Made by a program: the position numbers and the translations under genes
Shown: piece by piece, positions 1 to 7,021 of the stretch
Position numbering within the stretch: the stretch's first letter is position 1
Layout: every line of letters starts with the position of its first letter
Source: JBFMGD01 sp040751775
GTDB lineage: Bacteria; Bacillota; Dethiobacteria; DTU022
Length of the DNA stretch: 16,631 bases
Direction of reading: 5' to 3'
NCBI GenBank assembly: GCA_040751775.1
Contig: JBFMGD010000051.1
Location: forward strand, 1-16,631
Notes under the pieces: generated by a model
What the model was told of the DNA's origin: nothing
The model's input: the letters and a program-made list of their open reading frames with translations, nothing else
The model's database searches: none

Positions 1-852
1 ATTGCCGTTACTAATCGTTACACTCCGGTTTGCGGGCTTGTCCCAACCGGATACCGCCTTGTATTCAACCGTATATGAACCGGTGGGAACCCCGCTCTGG
101 GTATACCCGCTGTTAAACCAAGTCGAAGTGCCGACGATTCGCCATTGCGCTCCGGCATTAATCGCACCCTGCGGGCTGATGGTTACACAAAGCGAGCCGA
201 TTTCCTTAACAGGAGCCGGAGCATTGTGTGCTTTAACAAATTCTGATGGATGGTGCCAAAGGGCTTTAATAGCCGTGCCGGCCGCGTAACCGCGGTATCT
301 CCACCCGCCATCCGGATCCCTGGTAGTGCTGTACGGTCCGCTGCGAATTCCAAAATGCAGATGCGCGAAGTTGTATCCACCGTTCTCTTTTGGATCAGCG
401 GATATGTAGCCAATGAGCTGTCCTTTAACAACATCGGTGCCGCGGGGAATAAGCTTGGCTGCCTTTAAATGTCCCAGGACTGAACAGAGATAGGTGTTGT
501 CGGGAAGACGATGTTCGATCACCACAATATGCCCGTAACCGTATACACCGCTTTGATAACCACTGACCTTTACCTGTCCATTTGCCGGAGCGTATACCGG
601 CAGCTCTGTTATTCTATTTGACGGCAACAGGTCCTCAGCCAAATGATAAGCGCTTCGTGAACTGTTCCATATACCAAACCCCTGACCCAGGAACCAACCT
701 CCCGAGTTAAGCGGATAACGAAAATCCGTCGCTGTTTCGTATGCCATGACGACAGATGGTTGTCCCAGGGCAAATAGAGCTATGGTGAAGAAAAAGGTAA
801 GCGTTAACATAACCGCTGCTGCCATCACGCGCCTGACTGTTTTTAGTGCCAC
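1..852 (-). CDS. Secreted M23-family peptidase with C-terminal repeat domain (partial)
   Basis: I translated this by hand because it runs off the window start without a stop; 284 codons are visible. It starts at GTG 852, with a GGGAGG ribosome site 9 bases upstream; an overlapping TTG would stop after three codons. Residues 1-37 form a signal peptide: basic start, long hydrophobic stretch, likely cleavage after VMA. The LytM/M23 zinc and active-site pattern is complete: H70 and D74 (HLAED), H128 (GHL), and H164/H166 (HLHFG). M23 enzymes cut peptide cross-links in peptidoglycan, here outside the membrane. After about residue 210 comes a beta-rich module (TISPQGAINAGAQWRI through SGWDKPANRSVTI) of the kind repeated in many surface proteins; its function is not established. 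The C-terminus is missing. The family call is firm; a sporulation role is only inferred from the neighbours. Confidence 0.9.
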   Translation of the reverse strand, partial: MALKTVRRVMAAAVMLTLTFFFTIALFALGQPSVVMAYETATDFRYPLNSGGWFLGQGFGIWNSSRSAYHLAEDLLPSNRITELPVYAPANGQVKVSGYQSGVYGYGHIVVIEHRLPDNTYLCSVLGHLKAAKLIPRGTDVVKGQLIGYISADPKENGGYNFAHLHFGIRSGPYSTTRDPDGGWRYRGYAAGTAIKALWHHPSEFVKAHNAPAPVKEIGSLCVTISPQGAINAGAQWRIVGTSTWFNSGYTQSGVPTGSYTVEYKAVSGWDKPANRSVTISNGN

Positions 853-897
853 AAATTGATGCCTCCCTTTATTTTCATTAAGATATTTTAAATATTT

Positions 898-904
898 TTC
901 GACA
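898..904 (-). promoter_or_regulatory. Possible Spo0A box upstream of the M23 peptidase gene
   Basis: The minus strand reads TGTCGAA, followed by A-rich sequence, about 46 bases before the GTG at 852. This equals the consensus Spo0A box. A seven-base exact match is expected about twice by chance in a window of this size on both strands, and another copy lies inside rpsP, so only its position in a promoter-proximal AT-rich gap supports it. Confidence 0.25.
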
Positions 905-1061
905 AAATTTAATAACTTTCCTGCTTAACATAATACGTTAATTTTATACTCCGCTGGATAGAATTAGCCCTAAAAATGTATTCAGATTAATGAAGTTAGA
1001 TCAAAAAACCGCAATACGGCAATTGTGACAACAGCTAATTTGCATTACGGCATGGTTGACA

Positions 1062-1102
1062 GAAAAAAGAGAGTCCCCAAACATCTGGCGATGTCGGGGA
1101 CT
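1062..1102 (-). terminator. Rho-independent terminator of the small lysine-rich gene
   Basis: Seven paired bases (AGTCCCC with GGGGACT) plus five more (ACATC with GATGT) close a TGGC loop, with a small AA/C internal mismatch. On the minus strand the stem is followed by CTCT and six T. It lies 75 bases beyond the stop of the 45-codon gene, and no other minus-strand gene lies just upstream of it. Confidence 0.75.
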
Positions 1103-1177
1103 AGGAGCACTTCGTTTTTGTAATATTTTGAAACCGTTCTTTTAGCAGTCCATCTTTTACTAGCTGTTTTTCAGAAT

Positions 1178-1315
1178 TTAGCTATTGTTTTTTTTTGCGG
1201 CAATCAACCTTTTCTTACGCGCCACGAACTTAGCTCTTTTTTCTTTCGGGATTTTTTTTAAATATTTTCCATATCTGGCTCTTAAAGCTTGAACTGATTT
1301 ACAGCTGGGGCTCAC
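1178..1315 (-). CDS. Small lysine/arginine-rich protein, 45 residues, unknown function
   Basis: It starts at GTG 1315, preceded at 6 bases by a full AGGAGGTG ribosome site, and ends at TAA 1178; a terminator follows. The protein has 11 Lys and 5 Arg against a single Glu. Visible stretches are SPSCKSVQALRARYGKYLKK at the N-terminal side, then KEKRAKFVARKKRL, ending AAKKNNS. There is one Cys (position 5), no signal peptide and no membrane segment; the middle could form a basic amphipathic helix. I do not recognise a family. A nucleic-acid-binding or spore-core/coat protein is possible, as is a peptide substrate of the neighbouring ATP-grasp enzymes; both are inferences. It is divergent from the first YheC/D gene. 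The codons near the end contain nine A in a row, a possible slippage site. Confidence 0.65.
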   Translation of the reverse strand: MSPSCKSVQALRARYGKYLKKIPKEKRAKFVARKKRLIAAKKNNS

Positions 1316-1332
1316 TCTTGCACCTCCTTGTA

Positions 1333-1353
1333 TATATAGCTATTTTGTAGCTA
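1333..1353. repeat. TAGCTA pair upstream of the 45-codon gene
   Basis: On the minus strand the leader just before the ribosome site reads TAGCTA-CAAAA-TAGCTA. Both halves are self-complementary, and a further GTAGCTGAG lies a little upstream. It could be an operator or a leader hairpin; no family is recognisable. Confidence 0.25.
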
Positions 1354-1496
1354 ATACGGCTTATACTCAGCTACACGCTCATGCTCATTTATAATATATT
1401 CACGTGGCAGTATATTGTTCATCCGCCGGATCATTCATCCTTGATTGATCATCATTTAACCTCTTCTACCGGGCAAGCCCCCACTTACTTGTCAAT

Positions 1497-1524
1497 AACA
1501 GATTATAATGAGGCGCATATATTA
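1497..1524 (+). promoter_or_regulatory. Sigma-K/sigma-E-like promoter of the first YheC/D gene
   Basis: AACA, 15 bases, then CATATATTA. This fits the sigma-K pattern (A/C)AC(A/C) - about 16 - CATAnnnTA; the -10 also fits the sigma-E form CATAnnnT. The expected start lies near 1531, about 30 bases before the ATG. The same -10 octamer stands before the YheC/D gene ending at 8158. B. subtilis yheC and yheD are sporulation genes. Confidence 0.45.
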
Positions 1525-1561
1525 AGGTGATAGAAGATTTTCGCTCAGAAGGATGTGCGTT

Positions 1562-2671
1562 ATGAGCATGTTAGTGAAAAGGCCGATTGTCGGACTCTTT
1601 TTAGACCGTGCCATAGTAGATCAACTAAAAAGAAACGAAACCAGCCGTTACTACAGGTTAAACAAACTTATAGAGGCCGCTGCTGCAACGGGAGTTACAT
1701 TGGTCGTCTTTTCTATTAAAGACATCTCTTTTAACCCCGACAGACTGGGAGGTTATAGATACAATTGGAAATTACGGCGCTGGGTAGCGGCCAATTTAAT
1801 TAGACCCGACATTTTATATGACAGATTTGTTGGATTCGGCGCCGCGCAAAGGCAAAAGGCAAACCATATCCGGTATGAACTTAACCGGCGAGGCATCAAA
1901 AAAATAAACTCTCGCCACTTTTTCGATAAGTGGGAAGTTTATAAAATTTTATCCCGTTCCGATGATCTGGCGCACTATTTACCGTTAACCAAACAGTTAC
2001 AAAGCATACGGGACCTGGAAGAGATGTTCGGCAGAAGTAAAAACCTCTTCCTCAAAAACGCCGTGGGTGGGCGAGGGAAACAGGTGATTAAAGTCACCAG
2101 GCTCTCTTCAAATAACTATGCTTACAGCTATTTTAATAACAGGTTATTTTCAGGCCAAGTAAAAACCTTATCCGCTCTGATTAAAGTAATCCATTTTGTT
2201 ACAGGAAAAAAGAACACTATCATCCAGCAAGCTGTTGAACTGATTAAAGAGAATAACCGGGTTGTGGACTTGCGGGGAGAACTGCAAAGAAATGGTCGGG
2301 GTAAACTGGAGATAGTAGCCGTAATCGTTCGCCTTGGTAGTGAATACTCCCCAATCGCCACGCACGGCCACAGTTTAACGTTTGAAAAGTATTTTGCCCG
2401 TTTGAATTATTCCAAGGCGGCATTTTTAGCGTTAAAAAGAAAGTTAGCTGGTTTCTTAATTGCCGTTTACGATTGTATGGAGCGGGAATACGGGCCTTTT
2501 GGTGAAATCGGAATTGATTTTGGCATTGACAGTAATGGCAAGGTATGGTTATTTGAATGCAACGCCAAGTCGATGAAGGTGTCTTTATGTAAATGCGCTA
2601 ATAGCTCTACTGTAACAAAGGCCTTTTTAAATCCAATGTTGTACGCAAAGTACTTGTATTCGCAAAGATGA
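1562..2671 (+). CDS. YheC/YheD-type ATP-grasp protein (copy A)
   Basis: 369 residues. I chose ATG 1562 because AGAAGG ends 9 bases before it, whereas the earlier in-frame ATG at 1553 touches that site. The N-terminal region (RPIVGLFLD, about residues 7-110) is the beta-rich domain seen in full-length YheC/D proteins. The ATP-grasp fold follows: the ATP lysine region LFLKNAVGGRGKQVIKV (about 162-178), IIQQAVELI, VDLRGELQRNGRG, and the metal-binding end EIGIDFGIDSNGKVWLFECN, with the usual acidic/Asn pair written as ECN. YheC/D proteins are endospore coat-associated in Bacillus. ATP-grasp enzymes join a carboxylate to an amine or thiol using ATP, but the YheC/D substrate is unknown. It is closest to copy D in this window; both replace the canonical TNL-GG loop by IxTHxxSxxFE. 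A hairpin follows. Confidence 0.85.
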   Translation: MSMLVKRPIVGLFLDRAIVDQLKRNETSRYYRLNKLIEAAAATGVTLVVFSIKDISFNPDRLGGYRYNWKLRRWVAANLIRPDILYDRFVGFGAAQRQKANHIRYELNRRGIKKINSRHFFDKWEVYKILSRSDDLAHYLPLTKQLQSIRDLEEMFGRSKNLFLKNAVGGRGKQVIKVTRLSSNNYAYSYFNNRLFSGQVKTLSALIKVIHFVTGKKNTIIQQAVELIKENNRVVDLRGELQRNGRGKLEIVAVIVRLGSEYSPIATHGHSLTFEKYFARLNYSKAAFLALKRKLAGFLIAVYDCMEREYGPFGEIGIDFGIDSNGKVWLFECNAKSMKVSLCKCANSSTVTKAFLNPMLYAKYLYSQR

Positions 2672-2686
2672 CAGTAAATGAGTAAC

Positions 2687-2718
2687 AAGCACTGATTATG
2701 ATCATCAGTGCTTTTAAT
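2687..2718 (+). terminator. Hairpin after YheC/D copy A
   Basis: A perfect 10-base stem (AAGCACTGAT with ATCAGTGCTT) closes a 7-base loop and is followed by TTTTAATG. The T-run is short, so termination may be partial and copy B could be read through from the same promoter. Confidence 0.6.
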
Positions 2719-2755
2719 GTAATCACAGTCAGTATCACAAAGGATTGGTATTACA

Positions 2756-3550
2756 ATGCTTCCTTATCAAATAGTCCGCAGCAAAATGGAAAAAACAAAG
2801 GTGCTGCTCACTGACCGGGAACTGGCCCTGTATATCCCTGAGACTGTCTTCTATTCTCCGGAAAACCTGGAGAAAATGCTTACAAGTTATGCGCTGGTTT
2901 ACGTAAAACCGGATCGAGGTAGAGGCGGGAAGAGGGTTATCTCGATTGTGAAGAACCAGGCGGGGTTTTGCCGGCTCCACTATAAAACAGAAATAATGAA
3001 TTATCAAACTGTCAAGGAGGCGGCTTCTTATATCACTTCTGTGTCTGCAGGCGACAGTTTTATTATCCAACAGGGGATTCACCTTTTATGTATTAACAGC
3101 GTACCTTTTGATCTGCGGGTAAATGTGCAAAAACCCTACAATAACTGGGAGGTAACCGCCATGATCGCCAAAGTGGCGGCGGCGGGCAAAGCAGTAACCA
3201 ATTATTCTCAAGGAGCAACTCTGGCCCATGTAGAAACGGCCCTTTTACGAGCCGGCTTAGATCCGGAGAAAGCTAAAATGACAATAGCCGTGTTGACTCG
3301 TCTAGGGCATCGAACAGCATCTGTATTAAACAGAAAGTATTGGGGGTTGCGAGAGTTGGGTTTAGACATTGGGATTGACCGCGATGCCAGGCCATGGATC
3401 CTGGAGGTAAACACTCATCCCCAATTTATTCAAGGCCACAAGTTATTCGACCATTACCGTAAGATCATACGGCAAAATACACGGCGCAAAAATCCGCCGG
3501 GTAGAGAGCGGGCCTTTCCCGTTCGGATACCGGAGACTCCCCCGAGATAG
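2756..3550 (+). CDS. Short YheC/YheD-type ATP-grasp protein (copy B)
   Basis: 264 residues from ATG 2756, with AAAGGA 11 bases upstream. It consists of almost only the ATP-grasp part: the region matching the other copies begins about residue 11 (KMEKTKVLLTDRELALYIPET), so the N-terminal beta domain of roughly 110 residues is absent. Motifs are intact: LVYVKPDRGRGGKRVISI (ATP lysine and Gly-rich loop), FIIQQGIHLL, FDLRVNVQKP, the VTNYSQGA loop, and LGLDIGIDRDARPWILEVNTHP with E-V-N for metal. The tail RKNPPGRERAFPVRIPETPPR is Arg/Pro-rich and probably disordered. Only 84 bases separate it from copy A and no remnant of the missing domain lies upstream, so it looks like a genuine short form rather than a fresh truncation. 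The substrate is unknown. Confidence 0.82.
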   Translation: MLPYQIVRSKMEKTKVLLTDRELALYIPETVFYSPENLEKMLTSYALVYVKPDRGRGGKRVISIVKNQAGFCRLHYKTEIMNYQTVKEAASYITSVSAGDSFIIQQGIHLLCINSVPFDLRVNVQKPYNNWEVTAMIAKVAAAGKAVTNYSQGATLAHVETALLRAGLDPEKAKMTIAVLTRLGHRTASVLNRKYWGLRELGLDIGIDRDARPWILEVNTHPQFIQGHKLFDHYRKIIRQNTRRKNPPGRERAFPVRIPETPPR

Positions 3551-3650
3551 TGCTCTGTTCAGTTGACCAAAATGAATGTTCGGCCGGCGATGATGAATGC
3601 TATGCTTCGCAGCCGATTAGTTGAATATAAAGCTTAAAGGAGATATATTC

Positions 3651-5324
3651 TTGAACAAAGTTAATCAAAGTAAGAGATGGCATAAAAGTTACAAGCTTGG
3701 GCGTTATCAGTTGGCGCAAAGCCTGGCTCCCTATCCCGAGCTGCCTTTATTTACTATCCTGGACGAATCTGCATCCGGAAATCCTTTGGCTACAGCCATA
3801 GATTACTACGGAATGAAGCTAAATTATGAGGAGTTGAAGAATGAATGTGACAGCTTAGCCGCCGCTTTGGCCCAATTGGGTCTGAAACGAGGCGATAAGG
3901 TAGTTACGATCCTCCCGACATGTCCGCAATATATTATCAGCACGTTTGCAATTTTAAAAACGGGTGCCGCTCATGTTCCATGCGGCAACCTGCATCAAGG
4001 ACCGGAGTTGCAATATCAAATTAATGAATCCGGGGCGGAAACCGTTATTGGCCTAGCTGAGCATTTGAGTTGTATTGAATCAATCAAACCCACGACAAAG
4101 ATTAGAAACATAATTTTAACTTCACTTAAGGATTATACCGCGGAACAACCCGGAAATCTTGAACCGGTAAAAGGCATCTATCAGTTCAGACAATTAATTG
4201 CGGCACACAAGCCCCAGCCTCCGGAGGTAGAAATTGATCCAAAGAATGATCTGGCTTACCTCGCCTTCACCGGTGGAGCGACAGGCCGGCCCCGAGGGGT
4301 AATGCTGACGCACTATAACCGTTTATCCAACGTGCTGCAAGGGCTCCCCTGGACGACAGCCAATCATGCTGAGTCTATCCGCGGCCGCGCCTCGGTGATT
4401 ATCGCGGTTCCCCTCTTCCACTTGTATGGCGATTGGGTGATGCTCACGGCGATTTACCTCGGCTTTAAAATAATTTTGGTGCAAGATCCACGGGACATAG
4501 ACTCTATACTTGAACTCATGGTCGAAAAGCGCCCTTTTATGGTCAGCATTGTGCCCACCCAGCTTATGAAGCTCTGCCAAAAAGATATCCCTACGCAGCC
4601 GGTACACATTATGTCCGGATCATCTTATTTACCCGTAGCTGTTTGTGAATCGGTTTCTCAAAAGACAAGGAAGCCGGTATCAGACGGTTACGGGTTAACG
4701 GAAGCCAGCCCGGTTACTCACATTGACCTGACCGGTTTTTCTAAAACTACAGGCTGTATCGGCGTTCCCGTACCGGATACAGATGTGAAATTAATCAATG
4801 AAGAAACGGGACTGGAATGTGCAGTCGGCGAAGCAGGGCATATGTATATAAAAGGCCCACAGGTTATGAAAGGTTACTGGCCAAACCCGGGTGATGGGTT
4901 GACAGACGGCTGGCTGCCCACAGGTGATATCGCCCGTATGAACGAAGACGGCTGCTTTTTTATTGTCGATCGACTTAAAGATATGGTTAATATTTCCGGT
5001 TACAAGGTCTATACCAGTGTAATCGATGATATTTTATTTAGACACCCGGCGGTTTCCATGGCCGTATCGATCGGGGTGCCGGACCCGGAAAGGCCCGGTA
5101 GTGAAAGAATTAAAGCGTTTATTCAATTAAAGGAACAATTTAAAAATAAAGTAAGTGCCACGGAGATAATCAGCTACTGTAAAAAGAAGTGTCCGCCGTA
5201 TGCCGTACCGAAGTTTGTAGAGTTTAGAGAACACTTGCCTCTTACCGCCACGCAGAAGCTTTTTAAGAGGAAGTTAAGAGAAGAAGAGATGAACAAGGCA
5301 GCGAAGGGAAACAGCAACCAGTGA
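3651..5324 (+). CDS. AMP-forming acyl-CoA synthetase (long-chain fatty-acid-CoA ligase-like)
   Basis: 557 residues from TTG 3651. AAAGGAGA lies 8 bases upstream, so the longer in-frame start at TTG 3621 is rejected. The ANL-family core motifs are in order: phosphate loop FTGGATGRPRGV (about 206-217), SDGYGLTEASP (about 344-354), TGDIARMNEDG and VDRLKDMVNISGYKVY (about 437-452), and a C-terminal PLTATQKLFKRKLRE with the adenylation lysine. The reaction is carboxylate + ATP + CoA to acyl-CoA, in the cytoplasm. It is family-typical in length. Oddities: the phosphate loop has GGATG and PRG where SGTTG and PKG are usual, and the C-terminal motif has TQK for TGK. It sits 100 bases after copy B, on the same strand, and ends at the convergent hairpin. 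The acid used cannot be told; fatty acids are the default guess. Confidence 0.88.
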   Translation: MNKVNQSKRWHKSYKLGRYQLAQSLAPYPELPLFTILDESASGNPLATAIDYYGMKLNYEELKNECDSLAAALAQLGLKRGDKVVTILPTCPQYIISTFAILKTGAAHVPCGNLHQGPELQYQINESGAETVIGLAEHLSCIESIKPTTKIRNIILTSLKDYTAEQPGNLEPVKGIYQFRQLIAAHKPQPPEVEIDPKNDLAYLAFTGGATGRPRGVMLTHYNRLSNVLQGLPWTTANHAESIRGRASVIIAVPLFHLYGDWVMLTAIYLGFKIILVQDPRDIDSILELMVEKRPFMVSIVPTQLMKLCQKDIPTQPVHIMSGSSYLPVAVCESVSQKTRKPVSDGYGLTEASPVTHIDLTGFSKTTGCIGVPVPDTDVKLINEETGLECAVGEAGHMYIKGPQVMKGYWPNPGDGLTDGWLPTGDIARMNEDGCFFIVDRLKDMVNISGYKVYTSVIDDILFRHPAVSMAVSIGVPDPERPGSERIKAFIQLKEQFKNKVSATEIISYCKKKCPPYAVPKFVEFREHLPLTATQKLFKRKLREEEMNKAAKGNSNQ

Positions 5325-5351
5325 CAATCTATCAAATCCCCGGATAGATTG
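5325..5351. other. Hairpin between convergent genes
   Basis: CAATCTATC and GATAGATTG form a perfect 9-base stem around AAATCCCCG. It starts right after the acyl-CoA ligase stop and lies 17 bases past the stop of the convergent YheC/D gene. No T-run follows directly on either strand (a CTTTTT occurs 13 bases later on the plus strand), so it is not a textbook terminator but may protect or end both messages. Confidence 0.45.
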
Positions 5352-5368
5352 ACACCCGGAGACTCTTT

Positions 5369-6499
5369 TTATGAGTATAGTAATTTGGCGTATTCCAGAG
5401 TCATCAAAAACTGAGGGGAGATCCCCTCGTTATCTTCAATAAACTTCTCCGGCAGTTTGCTGGGCTTGGAATTACCCTCCAAAAACCATACCCGGCCGGT
5501 TTCATCTATGCCGATATCCATCCCTATTTCTCCAAATGGGCCGAACGCTTTTTCGATATACCGGGCGATTATGACGCATATTAGACAAATCTCATGATTT
5601 GCCGGTAATTGTGGATAACGTTTTTTCAATTCAGGATATAGAGTACTATAGTTCGCAACGTCTCCACCAAGAGAAAGATTTGTAATCACCGTTCCCTTCT
5701 GAGCAACGCGCGCTTGATTATAGACGGCGCTCCATTTTCCGTTTTTATCCTTAACCAGCAGTACCCGTAAATCTAAAAGGCGTCCGTTGTATTTGATCAG
5801 ACGGATTCCTTGCTGGACAATAATTTTTTCAGGCATCCTTTTTAGTAGATCTTCAACAAGTAATTGTAAATCTCCTAAACTTCTCGCGAACTGTTTTTGA
5901 TGGGCCCTTTTCTTGTAATAATTGACAGAGAACCCGTTCTCCTGCTTTTCTACTGAGAGCACACTTCTCCCGCCACTACCTGCGGGGTTTTTTAAAAAAA
6001 CTGAACCATATCGAGCGAGCATATCAATAACATCTTCAAATTGATTATAGAGAATGGTTGCCGGTAAAAATTTATTAACATATTTGAATTTGGCTAGCTT
6101 TTGAAACACCTGCCATTTTTCCAGGGTGCAGCTATTAATTAATTTGACAGACGGCAAGGTATTCAAGCGTTGACGGATCGATTCAACATTTTTCTTTTGA
6201 TTTTTTTTAAAGGCAACTGCCCGATCGTAAACGATATCGGGGAATGGAAACCGCAGGTTCAGCCATTTGTCACTGTTACACTCAAGGATGGAGCCATTTA
6301 TTTCTTTTAATCGCCAATCAATATCTTCAGGCGAAAAAAAATAAATGGAGCATAGTGTTTGGTCGTTGGCCTGAATGAGCTTACTGGCGAAAAGCTTTCC
6401 TTTAGGGTTTAGGAAAAACTTTTTATTTACAAATACGCCAATTAAGGGCCTAAATTTATGGTTAAGAGTATATCTCTTACTGCCGGGCATGTTGTTCAC
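5369..6499 (-). CDS. YheC/YheD-type ATP-grasp protein (copy C)
   Basis: 376 residues from GTG 6499; an in-frame ATG at 6490 is an alternative start. Neither has a strong ribosome site, and the upstream gene stops only 6 bases before the GTG, so translational coupling is likely. N-terminal domain: RPLIGVFVNKKFFLN through FPDIVYDRA. ATP-grasp part: SVFLKNPAGSGGRSVLSV, IIVQQGIRLIKYNGRLLDLRVLLVKD, TVITNLSLGG, and EIGMDIGIDETGRVWFLEGNSKPSK. The TNL-GG loop and NSKP end are those of canonical YheC/D proteins; the metal site reads E-G-N. It is the last gene of a three-gene minus-strand operon with a GNAT enzyme and copy D. It is likely a sporulation-stage peptide- or amine-ligase type enzyme; the substrate is unknown. 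Confidence 0.85.
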   Translation of the reverse strand: MNNMPGSKRYTLNHKFRPLIGVFVNKKFFLNPKGKLFASKLIQANDQTLCSIYFFSPEDIDWRLKEINGSILECNSDKWLNLRFPFPDIVYDRAVAFKKNQKKNVESIRQRLNTLPSVKLINSCTLEKWQVFQKLAKFKYVNKFLPATILYNQFEDVIDMLARYGSVFLKNPAGSGGRSVLSVEKQENGFSVNYYKKRAHQKQFARSLGDLQLLVEDLLKRMPEKIIVQQGIRLIKYNGRLLDLRVLLVKDKNGKWSAVYNQARVAQKGTVITNLSLGGDVANYSTLYPELKKRYPQLPANHEICLICVIIARYIEKAFGPFGEIGMDIGIDETGRVWFLEGNSKPSKLPEKFIEDNEGISPQFLMTLEYAKLLYS

Positions 6500-6505
6500 C
6501 GTTAA

Positions 6506-6988
6506 CTACGATTTCTTTTGAATATTATCGAATAACACATAATAACGCGGTAACTCATTAATAACGCGGTAACCGTATTTTACCAATGCGGCATGTAGCG
6601 CCGCCTGGTTCGTTTTATAAATCCGCGCAAAAATGCCGTCTAAAGGCGCCGTTTCTCTTTCTTTTTTAATTATCCGTATGACCGCCGGACGGGCATTGCC
6701 CTGATTTTGAGCTTCTTTCTCAAAAGCGAGAGCGTAGATATAAAGATAGTTTTCACTGACTCTTCGATAGGAGATAAAACCAATCAGTTTTTTATTCTGG
6801 TAAATCATTAATGTTTTATGCTTGGGCAGGCGCCTCAAGGTTACCCCAATTTCACGCAAGGCCAAATCGTTGATATAAGCGGCATCCATGCTTTCAGCCT
6901 CCCTGAAAGTAAGCCACTTGGCTCTGTCCGGCACGGAAACAGCCTTGCTTGGATTACCTTTGTTAAGGTTGACATTCTTCTGTGTCAT
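6506..6988 (-). CDS. GNAT-family N-acetyltransferase
   Basis: 160 residues from ATG 6988, with AGGAG 8 bases upstream. The GNAT fold is visible: MIYQNKKLIGFISYRR (beta2-beta3, about 61-76), then YLYIYALAFEKEAQNQGNARPAVIRIIKKE (beta4 and the acetyl-CoA loop; the Q/R-x-x-G-x-A-like signature is QNQGNA at 94-99), IFARIYKTNQAALHAALVKYGY (beta5 and the Asn/Tyr region) and a short C-terminal strand. Residues 1-22 are a polar, probably disordered tail. GNAT enzymes move an acyl group from acyl-CoA to an amine; the target here is unknown. It sits between two YheC/D genes (33-base gap before it, 6 bases after it), so it probably acts on the same substrate or product, which is an inference. Confidence 0.8.
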   Translation of the reverse strand: MTQKNVNLNKGNPSKAVSVPDRAKWLTFREAESMDAAYINDLALREIGVTLRRLPKHKTLMIYQNKKLIGFISYRRVSENYLYIYALAFEKEAQNQGNARPAVIRIIKKERETAPLDGIFARIYKTNQAALHAALVKYGYRVINELPRYYVLFDNIQKKS

Positions 6989-7021
6989 TTTTTCACTCCT
7001 GATATGATTAAATCACCAGCG

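Larger units (their letters stand above)
853..1552. other. 700-base AT-rich gap apart from the 45-codon gene
   Basis: Beyond the small lysine-rich gene with its terminator, the possible Spo0A box and the sigma-K-like promoter near the right end, I see no further gene, tRNA or strong hairpin. The stretch is AT-rich, with several poly-T and poly-A runs. Confidence 0.5.

Noticed and set aside
1..468. Plus- and minus-strand small ORFs over the window start
   Set aside because: They are other frames of the M23 peptidase, which gives a signal peptide and full active-site motifs in its own frame.
3621..3650. Earlier TTG start of the acyl-CoA ligase
   Set aside because: The AAAGGAGA ribosome site lies inside this stretch and points to TTG 3651.
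5325..5351. Calling the convergent hairpin a rho-independent terminator
   Set aside because: The 9-base stem has no adjoining T-run on either strand, so it is listed only as a hairpin.
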